A stretch of DNA of 64,000 bases from Paractinoplanes ovalisporus. Its GTDB lineage: Bacteria; Actinomycetota; Actinomycetes; Mycobacteriales; Micromonosporaceae. A program made the translations under genes and the position numbers. Of the stretch, positions 42,647-51,929 are shown piece by piece. Within the stretch, counting starts at the first letter, position 1. The number at the start of each line of letters is the position of its first letter. The stretch covers positions 62,001 through 126,000 of the forward strand of contig NZ_JAENHP010000020.1 of NCBI RefSeq assembly GCF_016834655.1, written 5' to 3'. The notes beneath the pieces are model-generated. The model was given only the letters and a program-made list of their open reading frames with translations. It did not search any database and was not told the DNA's origin.

Positions 42647-45418
42647 GTGCCAGTCGAACGATGGTCCGCAGCTCAGGTCGAGACACTCGCCCCCGATGCC
42701 TCGTCGGTGAAGGCCGCCCGCAGCCTGTCGTTCCCGGCCTCCTGGTCGGCGACCGGGCGGCTCGACGACATCCTGTGGGGACAGTGCCGCAACTATCAGG
42801 TCTGCGTCGACCTGACCGGCCCGGCGTTCAAATGCTCCTGCCCGAGCCGCAAGATCCCGTGCAAACACTCGCTGGCGCTGCTGATGCTGTGGGCCGAGTC
42901 CGATGTGGCTGACGCGCCGGCCGCCGAGTTCGCGAAGGAGTGGCAGGCCGCACGGGCGGCCCGGGCCGCGGCCAAGCCCAAGACGGCCTCCGCGCCCGAT
43001 CCGGTCGCCGCCGCCAAGCGGGTCGAGCAGCGCGCCGAGCGGGTCGCGGGTGGCATGGCCGAGCTGCGCCGGTGGCTCGACGACCAGATCCGGCAGGGGC
43101 TGGCCGGGGCCCAGCGTTCGGGCCACCAGCCGTACGAGGCGATGGCCGCTCGTCTGGTCGACGCTCAGGCGCCGAGTGCGGCCAACGCGGTGCGCCGGCT
43201 CGGCACGATCGCGGGCATCGGGCCGCACTGGGCCGACCGGCTCCTGGGCGAGCTGGCGTTGCTGCGGCTGCTCGTCTCGGGCTACGACCGGCTCGCCGAG
43301 CTGCCGCCCGAGCTGGCCGCCACCGTCCGCAGCCGCATCGGATTCCCCGTCGCCACCGAAGAGGTGCTGGCCGGGCCGCGTGTCTCCGACCGGTGGCAGG
43401 TGCTCGGCCAGGTCGAGATCGACGACGGCGCACTGACCACCCGGCGCACGTGGCTGCGGGGCGAGGCGCAGGGCCGGTTCGCGCTGGTGCTGTCGTTCGC
43501 GGCGCCGGGCCAGCCGATGACCTCCGATCTGGTGCCGGGCACGGAGTTCCGCGGCGAGCTGGCGTTCTATCCGGGTTCGGCGCCGCTGCGGGCCCTGGTG
43601 GCCGAGAAGGCGAGCGCGGCCGAGCCGTTCCGCGAGCCCAGCGGCGCCCTGCCCCTGGCCGGGGCGCTGGCCGGATACAGCGAGACCGTCGCCGCCGAGC
43701 CCTGGCGGTTCGACGCGCCGGTGCTGCTCGCCGGTGTCGTGCCGAGCGGCGACGGCTGGCTGGTCGACGAGAGCGGCGCCGCCCTTCCGCTCGCGCCGGG
43801 GCACCGTGATCCGTGGTGGCTTCTGGCCGCGGCCGGCGGGCATCCGGCGACCGTGGCCGCCGAGTGGTCGCCGGCCGGTCTGCGGCCGCTGGCGGCGTGG
43901 GCCGGGGGCGAATTCGTGGCCGCCGCTCCCCCGCTGCCCGATGCGGGCGCGCCACGCCACCCCGAGCTGCCGCCCGAGTTGCTGGCGTCGGCCCTGGTCG
44001 GCACCAACCGCCGCCCCTGGACGGGCGAGGCCGCGCTGCTCGACGCCGCCGCCGTGGCCCTGACCCGCCGGCGGGCGGGGGCACTGCCCGGCCACGGCCA
44101 CGAGGCGGTGCACGCCACGCCGGGCGAGACGGAGGCGCCGCTGCCCTCCGCGGCCGGCCTCCGCCTGCAACGCATCCTGAGTGGTGCCGTGCCGGGTGGC
44201 GCTCAGCTCGCCCAGGAACTGCTGAGCCAGTGGCTCGCCGCCGCGGCCGAGCGCGGTGGTCACGTGCCGCCGTCCGCCCTGCCGGCGCTGCTCGACGCGG
44301 GCCGCCGCAACTCGATCGTCCGGCCGGCCCTGGCCCGGGTGGCCGGTCGCCGGGGCGCGTGGCTGGCCGGCATGCGTGTCGACTGGCGCTGGCTGCGTGA
44401 CGAGGCGCAGGTCGCGGTGGTCCTCCCCGACTGGCACACCGGCAGTTCGGGCGAACGGGTGGGCTACCTGACACAGCTGCGGTCGACCGACCCGGCCCGG
44501 GCCCGCGAGCTGGTCGAGAGCACGTGGGCCGAGGAGTCGTCCGACGACCGGGCCCGGTTCGTCGGCGCCCTCTCCACCGGCCTGTCCACCGACGACGACC
44601 CGTTCCTCGAGCGCGCCCTCGACGACCGCCGCAAGGAGGTGCGCGAGGCCGCCCTCGACCTGCTGCGGCGGCTGCCCGGTTCGCAGCTGCGCGGCCGCAT
44701 GGCCGAGCGCGCCCTGACGATGGTGCGGCGCGAACGACGCATGATCGGCTCCGACCGTCTGGTCGTGTCGCCGCCCGAGGAGCTCGACGCGGGACTGCGC
44801 CGCGACGGTGTGGCGTCCACGCCCGCGCGCGGCATCGGGGTCAGCGCCTGGCTGCTGGAAGAGATCGTCGCCGCCACTCCGCTCGACACGTGGTCCGATC
44901 CGGCCACGATGCTGCGGCTGGTGCGCAGCAACGACTGGGAGGCTCCGCTGCTGCACGGCTGGGCGAAGGCCGCGGTCGTCCAGCAGGATGCCGCCTGGGC
45001 CACGGCGTTGCTCACCGACGTGTCGGGGGCGCTGCGGGAATCCGTACGGTGGGACCTGCATCTCGTTCTTCCGCCCGACGAGCTGGGAAGGATGGCCGCC
45101 GAAGCACTGCGCCGCGACGACGGGCTGGCGAACCGGCTGCTCGCGATCCATCCCGGCCGGTGGCCCGAGCACCTGTCGGTGGCCGTTCTCGAGACGATCG
45201 CCCACCGCGCCCGCACCGACCGGCACACGTGGCAGCTGGGCGAGTTGTGCCGCGAGGCCGGGCTGGCCATGCCTCCGGCGTACGCCGATCTGGTGTCCCG
45301 CCTCGCGTTGCAGCTCGACCAGGATTCGGGTGATTCCTCCCGCGTACGGCCGGTGGCCGACCTGGCCCGCACATTGACGTTCCGCCAAGAGATGTTCGAC
45401 GAGCTCAGAGCCTCCTGA
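42647..45418 (+). CDS. SWIM zinc-finger plus DUF5691 protein of a MoxR-vWA locus
   Basis: A 923-residue protein from GTG 42647. The N-terminal SWIM finger is CSCPSRKIPCKH (C63, C65, C72, H74), a CxCx6CxH zinc site used for DNA or protein binding. A basic Ala-rich linker (about 90-125) follows, then a long region matching DUF5691 in its C-terminal half, with SALVGTNRRPW, LLDAGRRNSIVRP and HEAT-like helical repeats (DPFLERALDDRRKEVREAAL). SWIM and DUF5691 are often separate genes, so this is a fusion. It is first in line with MoxR ATPase, DUF5682 and vWA genes. Confidence 0.85.
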   Translation: MPVERWSAAQVETLAPDASSVKAARSLSFPASWSATGRLDDILWGQCRNYQVCVDLTGPAFKCSCPSRKIPCKHSLALLMLWAESDVADAPAAEFAKEWQAARAARAAAKPKTASAPDPVAAAKRVEQRAERVAGGMAELRRWLDDQIRQGLAGAQRSGHQPYEAMAARLVDAQAPSAANAVRRLGTIAGIGPHWADRLLGELALLRLLVSGYDRLAELPPELAATVRSRIGFPVATEEVLAGPRVSDRWQVLGQVEIDDGALTTRRTWLRGEAQGRFALVLSFAAPGQPMTSDLVPGTEFRGELAFYPGSAPLRALVAEKASAAEPFREPSGALPLAGALAGYSETVAAEPWRFDAPVLLAGVVPSGDGWLVDESGAALPLAPGHRDPWWLLAAAGGHPATVAAEWSPAGLRPLAAWAGGEFVAAAPPLPDAGAPRHPELPPELLASALVGTNRRPWTGEAALLDAAAVALTRRRAGALPGHGHEAVHATPGETEAPLPSAAGLRLQRILSGAVPGGAQLAQELLSQWLAAAAERGGHVPPSALPALLDAGRRNSIVRPALARVAGRRGAWLAGMRVDWRWLRDEAQVAVVLPDWHTGSSGERVGYLTQLRSTDPARARELVESTWAEESSDDRARFVGALSTGLSTDDDPFLERALDDRRKEVREAALDLLRRLPGSQLRGRMAERALTMVRRERRMIGSDRLVVSPPEELDAGLRRDGVASTPARGIGVSAWLLEEIVAATPLDTWSDPATMLRLVRSNDWEAPLLHGWAKAAVVQQDAAWATALLTDVSGALRESVRWDLHLVLPPDELGRMAAEALRRDDGLANRLLAIHPGRWPEHLSVAVLETIAHRARTDRHTWQLGELCREAGLAMPPAYADLVSRLALQLDQDSGDSSRVRPVADLARTLTFRQEMFDELRAS

Positions 45419-45508
45419 TCCCACCTTCCACACCGGACGACCCGACGCCGATTTCTTGTCAGAGGCAGGCGATAACCTGCGGTTCTGGCCGAGAACAAGG
45501 AGTTACAC

Positions 45509-46570
45509 GTGACCGCACTGCGCCCGCACGCCGAGGACCAGTACGCCGAAGAGCTGGCCCTGCTCGCCGACGCCGACGACCGGCCCCGCCCGCCCGGCTG
45601 GCGGCTGTCCCCGCAGGCCGTGGTGACCTATCTGCTCGGCGACGGCGCCAAGATCACCCCGAAGTACGTGGGACCCCGCCGTCTCATGGAGGTCGCGGTG
45701 TCCACGCTCGTGACCGATCGGGCGCTGCTGCTGCTCGGCGTCCCCGGCACGGCGAAGACGTGGGTCTCCGAACACCTCGCCGCGGCGATCTCGGGTGACT
45801 CCACGCTGCTCGTGCAGGGCACGGCCGGCACGGCGGAAGAGGCCATCCGCTACGGGTGGAACTACGCCCGCCTGTTGGCCGAGGGCCCGTCCGAGGCGGC
45901 GCTCGTGGCCAGCCCGATCATGCGGGCCATGCAGACCGGCACGATCGCCCGGCTCGAGGAGCTGACCCGCGTGCCGTCCGATGTGCAGGACGCGCTGATC
46001 ACGATCCTCTCCGAGAAGACGTTGCCGGTGCCCGAGCTGAACACCGAGGTGCAGGCGCAGCGCGGCTTCAACCTGATCGCCACCGCCAACGACCGCGACC
46101 GCGGGGTCAACGAGCTGTCCAGCGCCCTGCGGCGCCGGTTCAACACGGTGGTGCTGCCGGTGCCGGCCTCGGCCGACGACGAGGTCGAGATCGTCGCCCG
46201 GCGGGTGGCCCAGCTCGGCAAGTCGCTCGACCTGCCCGAGGTGCCGGCCGCGCTCGACGAGATCCGGCGCGTGGTGACGGTCTTCCGCGAGCTGCGCAGC
46301 GGCCTCACCGAAGACGGCCGCACCAAGCTGAAGTCGCCCACCGGCACGCTGTCGACGGCCGAGGCGATCTCGGTGATCACCAACGGCATGGCGCTGGCCG
46401 CGCACTTCGGCGACGGCCGTCTGCACCCGGCCGACGTGGCGGCGGGCATCGTCGGCGCGGTCGTGAAAGACCCGGTCTCCGACGGTGTGGTGTGGCGCGA
46501 ATACCTGGAGACCGTCGTGCGGGAGCGGTCCGACTGGCGCGACTTCTACCGGGCCGCCCGCGATGCCTGA
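45509..46570 (+). CDS. MoxR-type AAA+ ATPase
   Basis: A 353-residue AAA+ chaperone-like ATPase. Walker A is GVPGTAKT (77-84). The Walker B region is TIARLEELTRVPSDVQDALI, where the usual DE is replaced by EE. Sensor 1 is LIATANDRDRGV and the Arg finger region SSALRRRFNTVVLPV. The C-terminal lid is helical. MoxR proteins remodel partners through vWA proteins; the partner is most likely the vWA protein at 49007. GTG 45509 has an AAGGAG site. The stop overlaps the next start by 8 bp. Confidence 0.92.
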   Translation: MTALRPHAEDQYAEELALLADADDRPRPPGWRLSPQAVVTYLLGDGAKITPKYVGPRRLMEVAVSTLVTDRALLLLGVPGTAKTWVSEHLAAAISGDSTLLVQGTAGTAEEAIRYGWNYARLLAEGPSEAALVASPIMRAMQTGTIARLEELTRVPSDVQDALITILSEKTLPVPELNTEVQAQRGFNLIATANDRDRGVNELSSALRRRFNTVVLPVPASADDEVEIVARRVAQLGKSLDLPEVPAALDEIRRVVTVFRELRSGLTEDGRTKLKSPTGTLSTAEAISVITNGMALAAHFGDGRLHPADVAAGIVGAVVKDPVSDGVVWREYLETVVRERSDWRDFYRAARDA

Positions 46571-49010
46571 GCGTCTCTACGGCATTCGTCACCACGGCCC
46601 GGGGTCGGCCCGGGCCGTGGTGCAGGAACTCGAACGGCAGCCGCCCGACGTGCTGCTGATCGAGGGCCCGCCCGAGGCCGATGCGCTGGTGCGCTGGGTG
46701 GCCGATGCCGGGCTGGAGCCGCCGGTGGCGTTGCTGGGCTATGCGTCCGACGATCCGCGGCGGGCGGCGTTCTGGCCGTTCGCGGTGTTCTCGCCGGAGT
46801 GGCAGGCGATCCGGTGGGCGGTCGAGCGGGGGGTGCCGGTCCGGTTCTTCGACCTGCCGTTCGCTTATCGCCTGGCCGGTGACGCGCCGGTGGCGAGGCT
46901 CGCGCCGGACACGCCGGACACGCCGGACACGCCGGACACGCCGGACACGCCGGACACGCCGGTGGCGCCGGCCGGGCCGGTCGCGCAGCCGCTGCCGTCG
47001 CCTGGCGCGCCGGCGGAGTCGCTTGACGGGCCGGACGCCGATGAGGCCGACGCGGAGTCGCTGGGCCCCTCAGACGCCGACGTCGGCGCTGGACAGCCGG
47101 GTGGACACGACGCGGACCCAGCCGACGCGGACCAGGGTGAGGCGGAGCCGGCGCGGGCGGTGCGGCCGGTTGATCCGATCGGGGAGCTGGCGGCCGCGGC
47201 GGGGTACGACGATCCCGAGCGGTGGTGGGAAGACGTTGTGGAGCATCGGGGAATGCCCGCGTTCGAGGCCATCGCCGAGGCCATGACGGCCATCCGCGAG
47301 GCGTCGCCGGAAGACCCGGACGACCTGGTGCGCGAGGCGTACATGCGGAGCGTGCTCCGTGAGGTGCGCAAGACGTACGAGGACATCGCGGTCGTCTGCG
47401 GGGCGTGGCACGTGCCGGCGCTGGCCCGCAAGGTTGCCGTCAAGGATGACAACGCGCTGCTCAAGGGACGCCGGAAGGCGAAGGTCGACTTCACCTGGGT
47501 GCCGTGGACCTACGGGCGGCTGGCGTCGTGGTCGGGGTACGGCGCGGGTGTCAGCTCGCCGGGCTGGTACCACCACCTGTTCACCTCGGCCGACGAGGTG
47601 GTGCCGCGCTGGCTCGTCGACGCGGCCGGGGTGCTGCGGGCCGAAGGGGTGCCGACCTCCTCCGCCCACATCATCGAGGCCGCCCGGCTGGCCGAGGCGC
47701 TCGCGACGCTGCGCGGGCGGCCGCTGGCCGGGCTGGCCGAGGTGACCGAGGCGGCCGAGTCGGTCATGTGCGACGGCGAACCGCTGCGGGTCGAGCTGAT
47801 CACCCGCAAGCTCGTGGTCGGTGAACGCCTCGGTGGGGTGCCCGACGACATGCCCTCCGTACCGCTGGCGAAGGATCTGGCCGCCCAGCAGCGTTCGGCC
47901 CGGCTCAAGCCGGAGGCGCTGGAGCGCGCGCTCGACCTCGACCTGCGGAAAGAGACCGACCTCAAACGCAGCCGTCTGCTGCACCGCTTGCGCACGATCG
48001 GGGTGCCGTGGGGCGAACCCGCCGCGACCCGCCGGGGCACGGGCACGTTCCGCGAGGAATGGCGCCTGCGATGGCAGCCCGAGTTCGCGGTCAGCCTCGT
48101 CGAGGGCAGCATGTACGGCACCACGGTGGCCGCGGCCGCCACGGCCAAGGTCGTGCGGGCCGCCGACAAGGCCGAGACGCTGGCCGACGTGACCGCGCTG
48201 GTCGAGACCTGCCTGCTGGCCGATCTCGCCGAGGCGTACCCGCGGGTGCTGGCCTCCCTCGACACCCGGGCCGCGCTCGACGCCGACGTGAACCACCTGA
48301 TGGCGGCGATCCCGGCGCTGGCGCGCACGCTGAGATACGGCGATGTGCGGCGTACGGACGTGGCCGGGCTCGCCACCGTGACCACCAGCCTGCTCGGCCG
48401 GGTCTGCGCCGCGCTGCCGTCGGCGGTCGGCTCGCTCTCGGACGAGGCGGCCAAGATGCTGCGCGATCGGATCGACGGGGTGCATTCCGCGGTCGGCCTG
48501 CTCGAAGACGACGACCTGCGCGAACGCTGGCTCTCCACGCTGGCGTCGCTGGCCGGGCGGGCCGACCTGCACGGGTTGCTCGCCGGGCGGCTGACCCGGC
48601 TACTGCTCGACGCGGGCCGGCTCGACGGCGCCGAGGTGCGGCGGCGGATGCGTCTGCCGCTGACCGTCGGAACTGCCCCGGCCCACGCGGCGGCCTGGGT
48701 CGAGGGGTTCCTGTCCGGTGGCGGGCTGCTGCTGGTGCACGACGACGCACTGCTCGCGCTGCTCGACGACTGGCTCGCGGACATTGCGGCCGACGCGTTC
48801 GACGATGTGCTGCCGTTGCTGCGGCGCACGTTCGGGGCGTTCGAGACCGGCGAGCGGCGGGCCATCGGAGAGCGGGTGGCCGGGCCGCGGGCCGGTGATC
48901 CGGGGGCGACCGCGGGTGGGCTCGGCTTCGATCCGGGCCGGGCCGATCTGGTGCTGCCCACGCTCCGGGCTTTGCTGGGCCACGACGTGACGGCCGGGGA
49001 GGCCTTGTGA
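46563..49010 (+). CDS. DUF5682 family protein of the MoxR-vWA locus
   Basis: An 815-residue soluble protein starting at ATG 46563 within the MoxR gene end. The N-terminus has YGIRHHGPGSA (H10, H11) and VLLIEGPPEAD, and VVCGAWHVPAL (H283) lies at about residue 280. This spacing of a leading GxxHxG-like motif, an EGP motif and a later GAxH motif resembles TraB/ChaN-like (TIKI-type) folds; this relation is inference. Residues 116-133 are six Asp-Thr-Pro repeats in an acidic linker. The C-terminal 450 residues are helical. It overlaps the vWA gene by 4 bp (GTGA). Confidence 0.85.
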   Translation: MPERLYGIRHHGPGSARAVVQELERQPPDVLLIEGPPEADALVRWVADAGLEPPVALLGYASDDPRRAAFWPFAVFSPEWQAIRWAVERGVPVRFFDLPFAYRLAGDAPVARLAPDTPDTPDTPDTPDTPDTPVAPAGPVAQPLPSPGAPAESLDGPDADEADAESLGPSDADVGAGQPGGHDADPADADQGEAEPARAVRPVDPIGELAAAAGYDDPERWWEDVVEHRGMPAFEAIAEAMTAIREASPEDPDDLVREAYMRSVLREVRKTYEDIAVVCGAWHVPALARKVAVKDDNALLKGRRKAKVDFTWVPWTYGRLASWSGYGAGVSSPGWYHHLFTSADEVVPRWLVDAAGVLRAEGVPTSSAHIIEAARLAEALATLRGRPLAGLAEVTEAAESVMCDGEPLRVELITRKLVVGERLGGVPDDMPSVPLAKDLAAQQRSARLKPEALERALDLDLRKETDLKRSRLLHRLRTIGVPWGEPAATRRGTGTFREEWRLRWQPEFAVSLVEGSMYGTTVAAAATAKVVRAADKAETLADVTALVETCLLADLAEAYPRVLASLDTRAALDADVNHLMAAIPALARTLRYGDVRRTDVAGLATVTTSLLGRVCAALPSAVGSLSDEAAKMLRDRIDGVHSAVGLLEDDDLRERWLSTLASLAGRADLHGLLAGRLTRLLLDAGRLDGAEVRRRMRLPLTVGTAPAHAAAWVEGFLSGGGLLLVHDDALLALLDDWLADIAADAFDDVLPLLRRTFGAFETGERRAIGERVAGPRAGDPGATAGGLGFDPGRADLVLPTLRALLGHDVTAGEAL
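46908..46961. repeat. Six 9-bp repeats (Asp-Thr-Pro) inside the DUF5682 gene
   Basis: GACACGCCG is repeated six times without change in frame. It lies in a poorly conserved acidic/Pro-rich insertion between the N-terminal and second conserved blocks, so length variation would be tolerated. Confidence 0.9.
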
Positions 49011-50209
49011 GTGACGAGACCGTGGACGAGACGGCTCGGGAACGGCTGCGGCGCTGGCGGATGGTTCTCGGCGGGCCGGCCGAGGAAGCGCTGGGCAAGG
49101 CGGAGGGCCGGGACGGGGCGATGGATTCCGCGTTGTCCGCGCTCTACGACTCCGGTGGGGAGGGCGACGGGGAACGCAGCAGCCGCCGGTCGGCGGGGCT
49201 GGGCGGGTCGGCGCCCAAGGTGGCGCGCTGGCTCGGGGACATCCGGGAGTACTTTCCGAGCACGGTCGTCCAGGTCATGCAGCAGGATGCGATCGAGCGG
49301 CTCGACCTGACCCGGCTGCTGCTCGAACCCGAGATGCTGAACGCCGTCGAGCCCGATGTGCATCTGGTCGGCACGCTGCTCTCGCTGAACCGCGTGATGC
49401 CCGACAAGACCAAGGACGCGGCCCGGCAGGTCGTCCGTACGGTGGTCGAGCAGTTGGAGAAGCGGATCGAGCAGAAGACCCGGGCCGCGGTGACCGGGGC
49501 GCTCAACCGGGCCGCCCGGATCAACCGGCCCCGGCATGCCGACATCGACTGGAACCGCACGATCCAGGCGAACCTCAAGCACTACCAGGCCGAGCACCGC
49601 ACGGTCATTCCGGAGCGGCTGATCGGGTACGGGCGTCGCACCTCCGCCGTGCAGCGCGATGTGGTGCTGTGCGTCGACCAGTCGGGCTCGATGGCGGCTT
49701 CGGTTGTCTTCTCCGGCGTGTTCGCGGCCGTGCTGGCGTCGATGAAGTCACTGCGTACGTCGCTGGTCGTCTTCGACACCGCCGTCGTCGATCTGACCGA
49801 GCAGCTCGAAGACCCGGTCGAGGTGCTGTTCGGCACGCAGCTGGGCGGGGGCACGGACATCAACCGGGCCATCGCGTACAGCCAGCAGTTGATCACGCGG
49901 CCTCGCGACAGCATCTTCGTGCTGATCAGCGACCTGTACGAGGGTGGCGTGCGCGACCAGATGCTGCGGCGGGTGGCCGAGATGACGGCGGCCGGGGTGC
50001 AGGTCGTGGTGTTGCTCGCGCTCTCCGACGAGGGGGCGCCGGCCTACGACCACGAGAACGCGGCGGCGCTCGCGGCGCTCGGTGTGCCGGCTTTCGCGTG
50101 TACGCCGGACGCCTTCCCCGACCTCATGGCGGCCGCGATCGAGCGCCGCGATCTGAAGGCGTTCGCGGAACGGTTCGCGGACGAGCGCCGGGAGGGCGGA
50201 GGCAGGTGA
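49007..50209 (+). CDS. vWA-domain protein (CoxE-like), partner of MoxR
   Basis: A 400-residue protein. A helical N-terminal half (about 1-210) precedes the von Willebrand A domain with a complete MIDAS: D224-Q-S-G-S (DQSGSMAAS), the Thr in GGGTDINRA and the Asp in ISDLYEGG. Metal-dependent partner binding is therefore expected. Such proteins act as adaptors for MoxR ATPases in metal insertion or stress complexes. Its GTG start overlaps the DUF5682 stop, closing a tightly coupled three-gene unit. No signal peptide, so it acts in the cytoplasm. Confidence 0.92.
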   Translation: MSDETVDETARERLRRWRMVLGGPAEEALGKAEGRDGAMDSALSALYDSGGEGDGERSSRRSAGLGGSAPKVARWLGDIREYFPSTVVQVMQQDAIERLDLTRLLLEPEMLNAVEPDVHLVGTLLSLNRVMPDKTKDAARQVVRTVVEQLEKRIEQKTRAAVTGALNRAARINRPRHADIDWNRTIQANLKHYQAEHRTVIPERLIGYGRRTSAVQRDVVLCVDQSGSMAASVVFSGVFAAVLASMKSLRTSLVVFDTAVVDLTEQLEDPVEVLFGTQLGGGTDINRAIAYSQQLITRPRDSIFVLISDLYEGGVRDQMLRRVAEMTAAGVQVVVLLALSDEGAPAYDHENAAALAALGVPAFACTPDAFPDLMAAAIERRDLKAFAERFADERREGGGR

Positions 50210-50409
50210 CGCCGTGGCCGCGGTCGCAGGCGCATCGCGAACGCGGGGCGGAGTGGGCGCGCGGGCGGCAGCGGGCGGCTGTTCCCGGCGGGGAGTGCGG
50301 CGGCGTGCGGCAGGGCTCCCGACGGTGTCGGCGGCGAGGCTTGGGAGGGGTGTCGCGGCGGGCGGGACGAGGGTTGTGAGGGGTGGGTGCGGTAACTAGC
50401 GTGTACGTC

Positions 50410-51171
50410 ATGAGTGCTTACTTGAGCAACCCTCGTGTGTGGCAGGAAAGCTGGGATCGGCAGCAGCAGGCGTTCCTGCCCGATCGGGAGGAGCGGTTCG
50501 CCGCGATGCTCGAGGCGGTTGCTGCCACGACCGAGGGCTCGGCGCCGCGAGTGCTTGATCTGGCCGGCGGCACGGGCACGATCTCGTTGCGCACGCTGGC
50601 CCGGTTCCCGGGGGCGCGGGTCACGGTGCTCGACCAGGATCCGGTGCTGATGGCGATCGCCTCGGCCTCGCTGCGTGACCGCGGCACGGTGGTCGACGCC
50701 GACCTGGGTGACCCGGGGTGGCGGGCGAAGTTGCCGGAAGAGGGCTTCGACGCCGTGCTGACCGCGACCGCCCTGCACTGGCTGCCGGCCGAGCGGGTGG
50801 CGGCGCTCTACGGGGAGGTTCGCGAGGTGCTGCGGCCGGGTGGGATCTTCGTGAACGCCGACCACATGCCCGAGGAGTCGCTGCCCACGCTGTCGGAGCG
50901 GCTGCGCGATCACGGCCGGGCCGAGCGTGAGGCGCGCTATGCCGCGGGCGCAGCTACGTCGTGGGGTGACTGGTGGGCGCGCGCGGCGGCCGACGAGTTC
51001 CTGGCGCCCAAGGCGGTCGAGCGCGAGCGCATCTATCCACAGACGCGGCACAGTCAGGAGTGGACGCCGCCCGCGCTGTGGCACGTCGACGCGTTGCGGG
51101 TGGCCGGCTTCAGCGAGGCCGGCGTGCTGTGGCGAGGCGGCACGGACGCGGCAGTCGTCGGCCTGCGCTGA
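50410..51171 (+). CDS. Class I SAM-dependent methyltransferase
   Basis: A 253-residue cytoplasmic methyltransferase. SAM-binding motifs are VLDLAGGTGTISLRTL (motif I), VTVLDQDPVLM (acidic end of strand 2), FDAVLTATALHWLP (motif II/III region) and LRPGGIFVNADHM. I start at ATG 50410 (MSAYLSNPRVWQESWDRQQQ); nine extra upstream codons are possible. The preceding 200 bp (50210-50409) hold no recognisable gene. It stands alone between the vWA cluster and the F420-type reductase; the acceptor is unknown. Confidence 0.85.
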   Translation: MSAYLSNPRVWQESWDRQQQAFLPDREERFAAMLEAVAATTEGSAPRVLDLAGGTGTISLRTLARFPGARVTVLDQDPVLMAIASASLRDRGTVVDADLGDPGWRAKLPEEGFDAVLTATALHWLPAERVAALYGEVREVLRPGGIFVNADHMPEESLPTLSERLRDHGRAEREARYAAGAATSWGDWWARAAADEFLAPKAVERERIYPQTRHSQEWTPPALWHVDALRVAGFSEAGVLWRGGTDAAVVGLR

Positions 51172-51232
51172 AACCCGCGTGGTGATTGACGTCTCGGGAT
51201 CGGGTGGGCAGGGGCGCGCCTAAGCTGGGTTG

Positions 51233-51667
51233 GTGCCTTTGACTGGAGAATATGAGCCCAGCACCTCCGACTGGGCCCGCAAGCAGGCCGACAAGATCGA
51301 AGAGAGCGGCGGCACCGCCGGGAACGAGCTGAACGGCTATCCGGTGGTGCTGCTGACCTCCGTGGGCGCCAAGACCGGCAAGCTGCGCAAGACGCCGTTG
51401 ATGAAGGTCGAGCACGAGGGCGAATACGCGGTGGTCGGCTCGCTCGGCGGGGCCCCGAAGAACCCGGTGTGGGTCTACAACCTGCGCAAGCAGCCGCACG
51501 TCGAGCTGCGCGACGAGACCGAGGAACACGACTACGTGGCGCGCGAGATCGAGGGGGACGAGCGCGCGGTCTGGTGGGAGCGCGCGGTTGCGGCTTTCCC
51601 CAACTACGCCTCGTACCAGAAGAAGACCGACCGCCTCATCCCGGTGTTCGTCCTCACGCGGCGGTAG
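51233..51667 (+). CDS. Deazaflavin (F420)-dependent nitroreductase-family protein
   Basis: A 144-residue split-barrel protein like Mycobacterium Ddn. VVLLTSVGAKTGKLRKTPLM carries the Lys/Gly-rich F420-phosphate-binding stretch. YAVVGSLGGAPKNPVWVYNL and the C-terminal YQKKTDRLIPVFVLTRR are also diagnostic. It is predicted to reduce quinones or nitro-compounds with F420H2. GTG 51233 is chosen; a TTG three bases earlier is open. The gene end is copied in a 34/35-bp tandem array downstream. Confidence 0.9.
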   Translation: MPLTGEYEPSTSDWARKQADKIEESGGTAGNELNGYPVVLLTSVGAKTGKLRKTPLMKVEHEGEYAVVGSLGGAPKNPVWVYNLRKQPHVELRDETEEHDYVAREIEGDERAVWWERAVAAFPNYASYQKKTDRLIPVFVLTRR

Positions 51668-51875
51668 GAGCCGCGGCGGAGGAAGCGCGACCCCAAGGCA
51701 GGGGACGCGGCGGAGGAAGCGCGACCGCGAGGCAGGGGACGCGACGGCCGGACACCCGACCGCAAGGCAGGGGACGCGACGGCCGGACACCCGACCGCAA
51801 GACAGGGGACGCGACAGCCGGAGACCCGGCCGCGGGGCACGCTGTGACGGGGGACGCGACGGTAGGGGACGCGGG
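51660..51875. repeat. 34/35-bp degenerate tandem repeats after the F420-reductase gene
   Basis: Units start at 51672, 51706, 51740, 51775 and 51810, then a short unit at 51855. Each opens CGCGRCGG and ends GGCAGGGGA or close to it. The gene's last codons and stop (CGCGGCGGTAGGAGC) look like the head of a unit. The rest of the 51668-51929 gap is short unpatterned sequence before the DUF5925 gene. Confidence 0.85.
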
Positions 51876-51929
51876 TGAACTGAGGGAAAACCGGGTGCCA
51901 TAACGGCATCGACGGACGATCATCGTTGT

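Noticed and set aside
42581..45433. 950-codon minus-strand open frame
   Set aside because: Antisense shadow of the SWIM-DUF5691 gene; composition is Gln/Arg/Gly-rich and lacks any motif.
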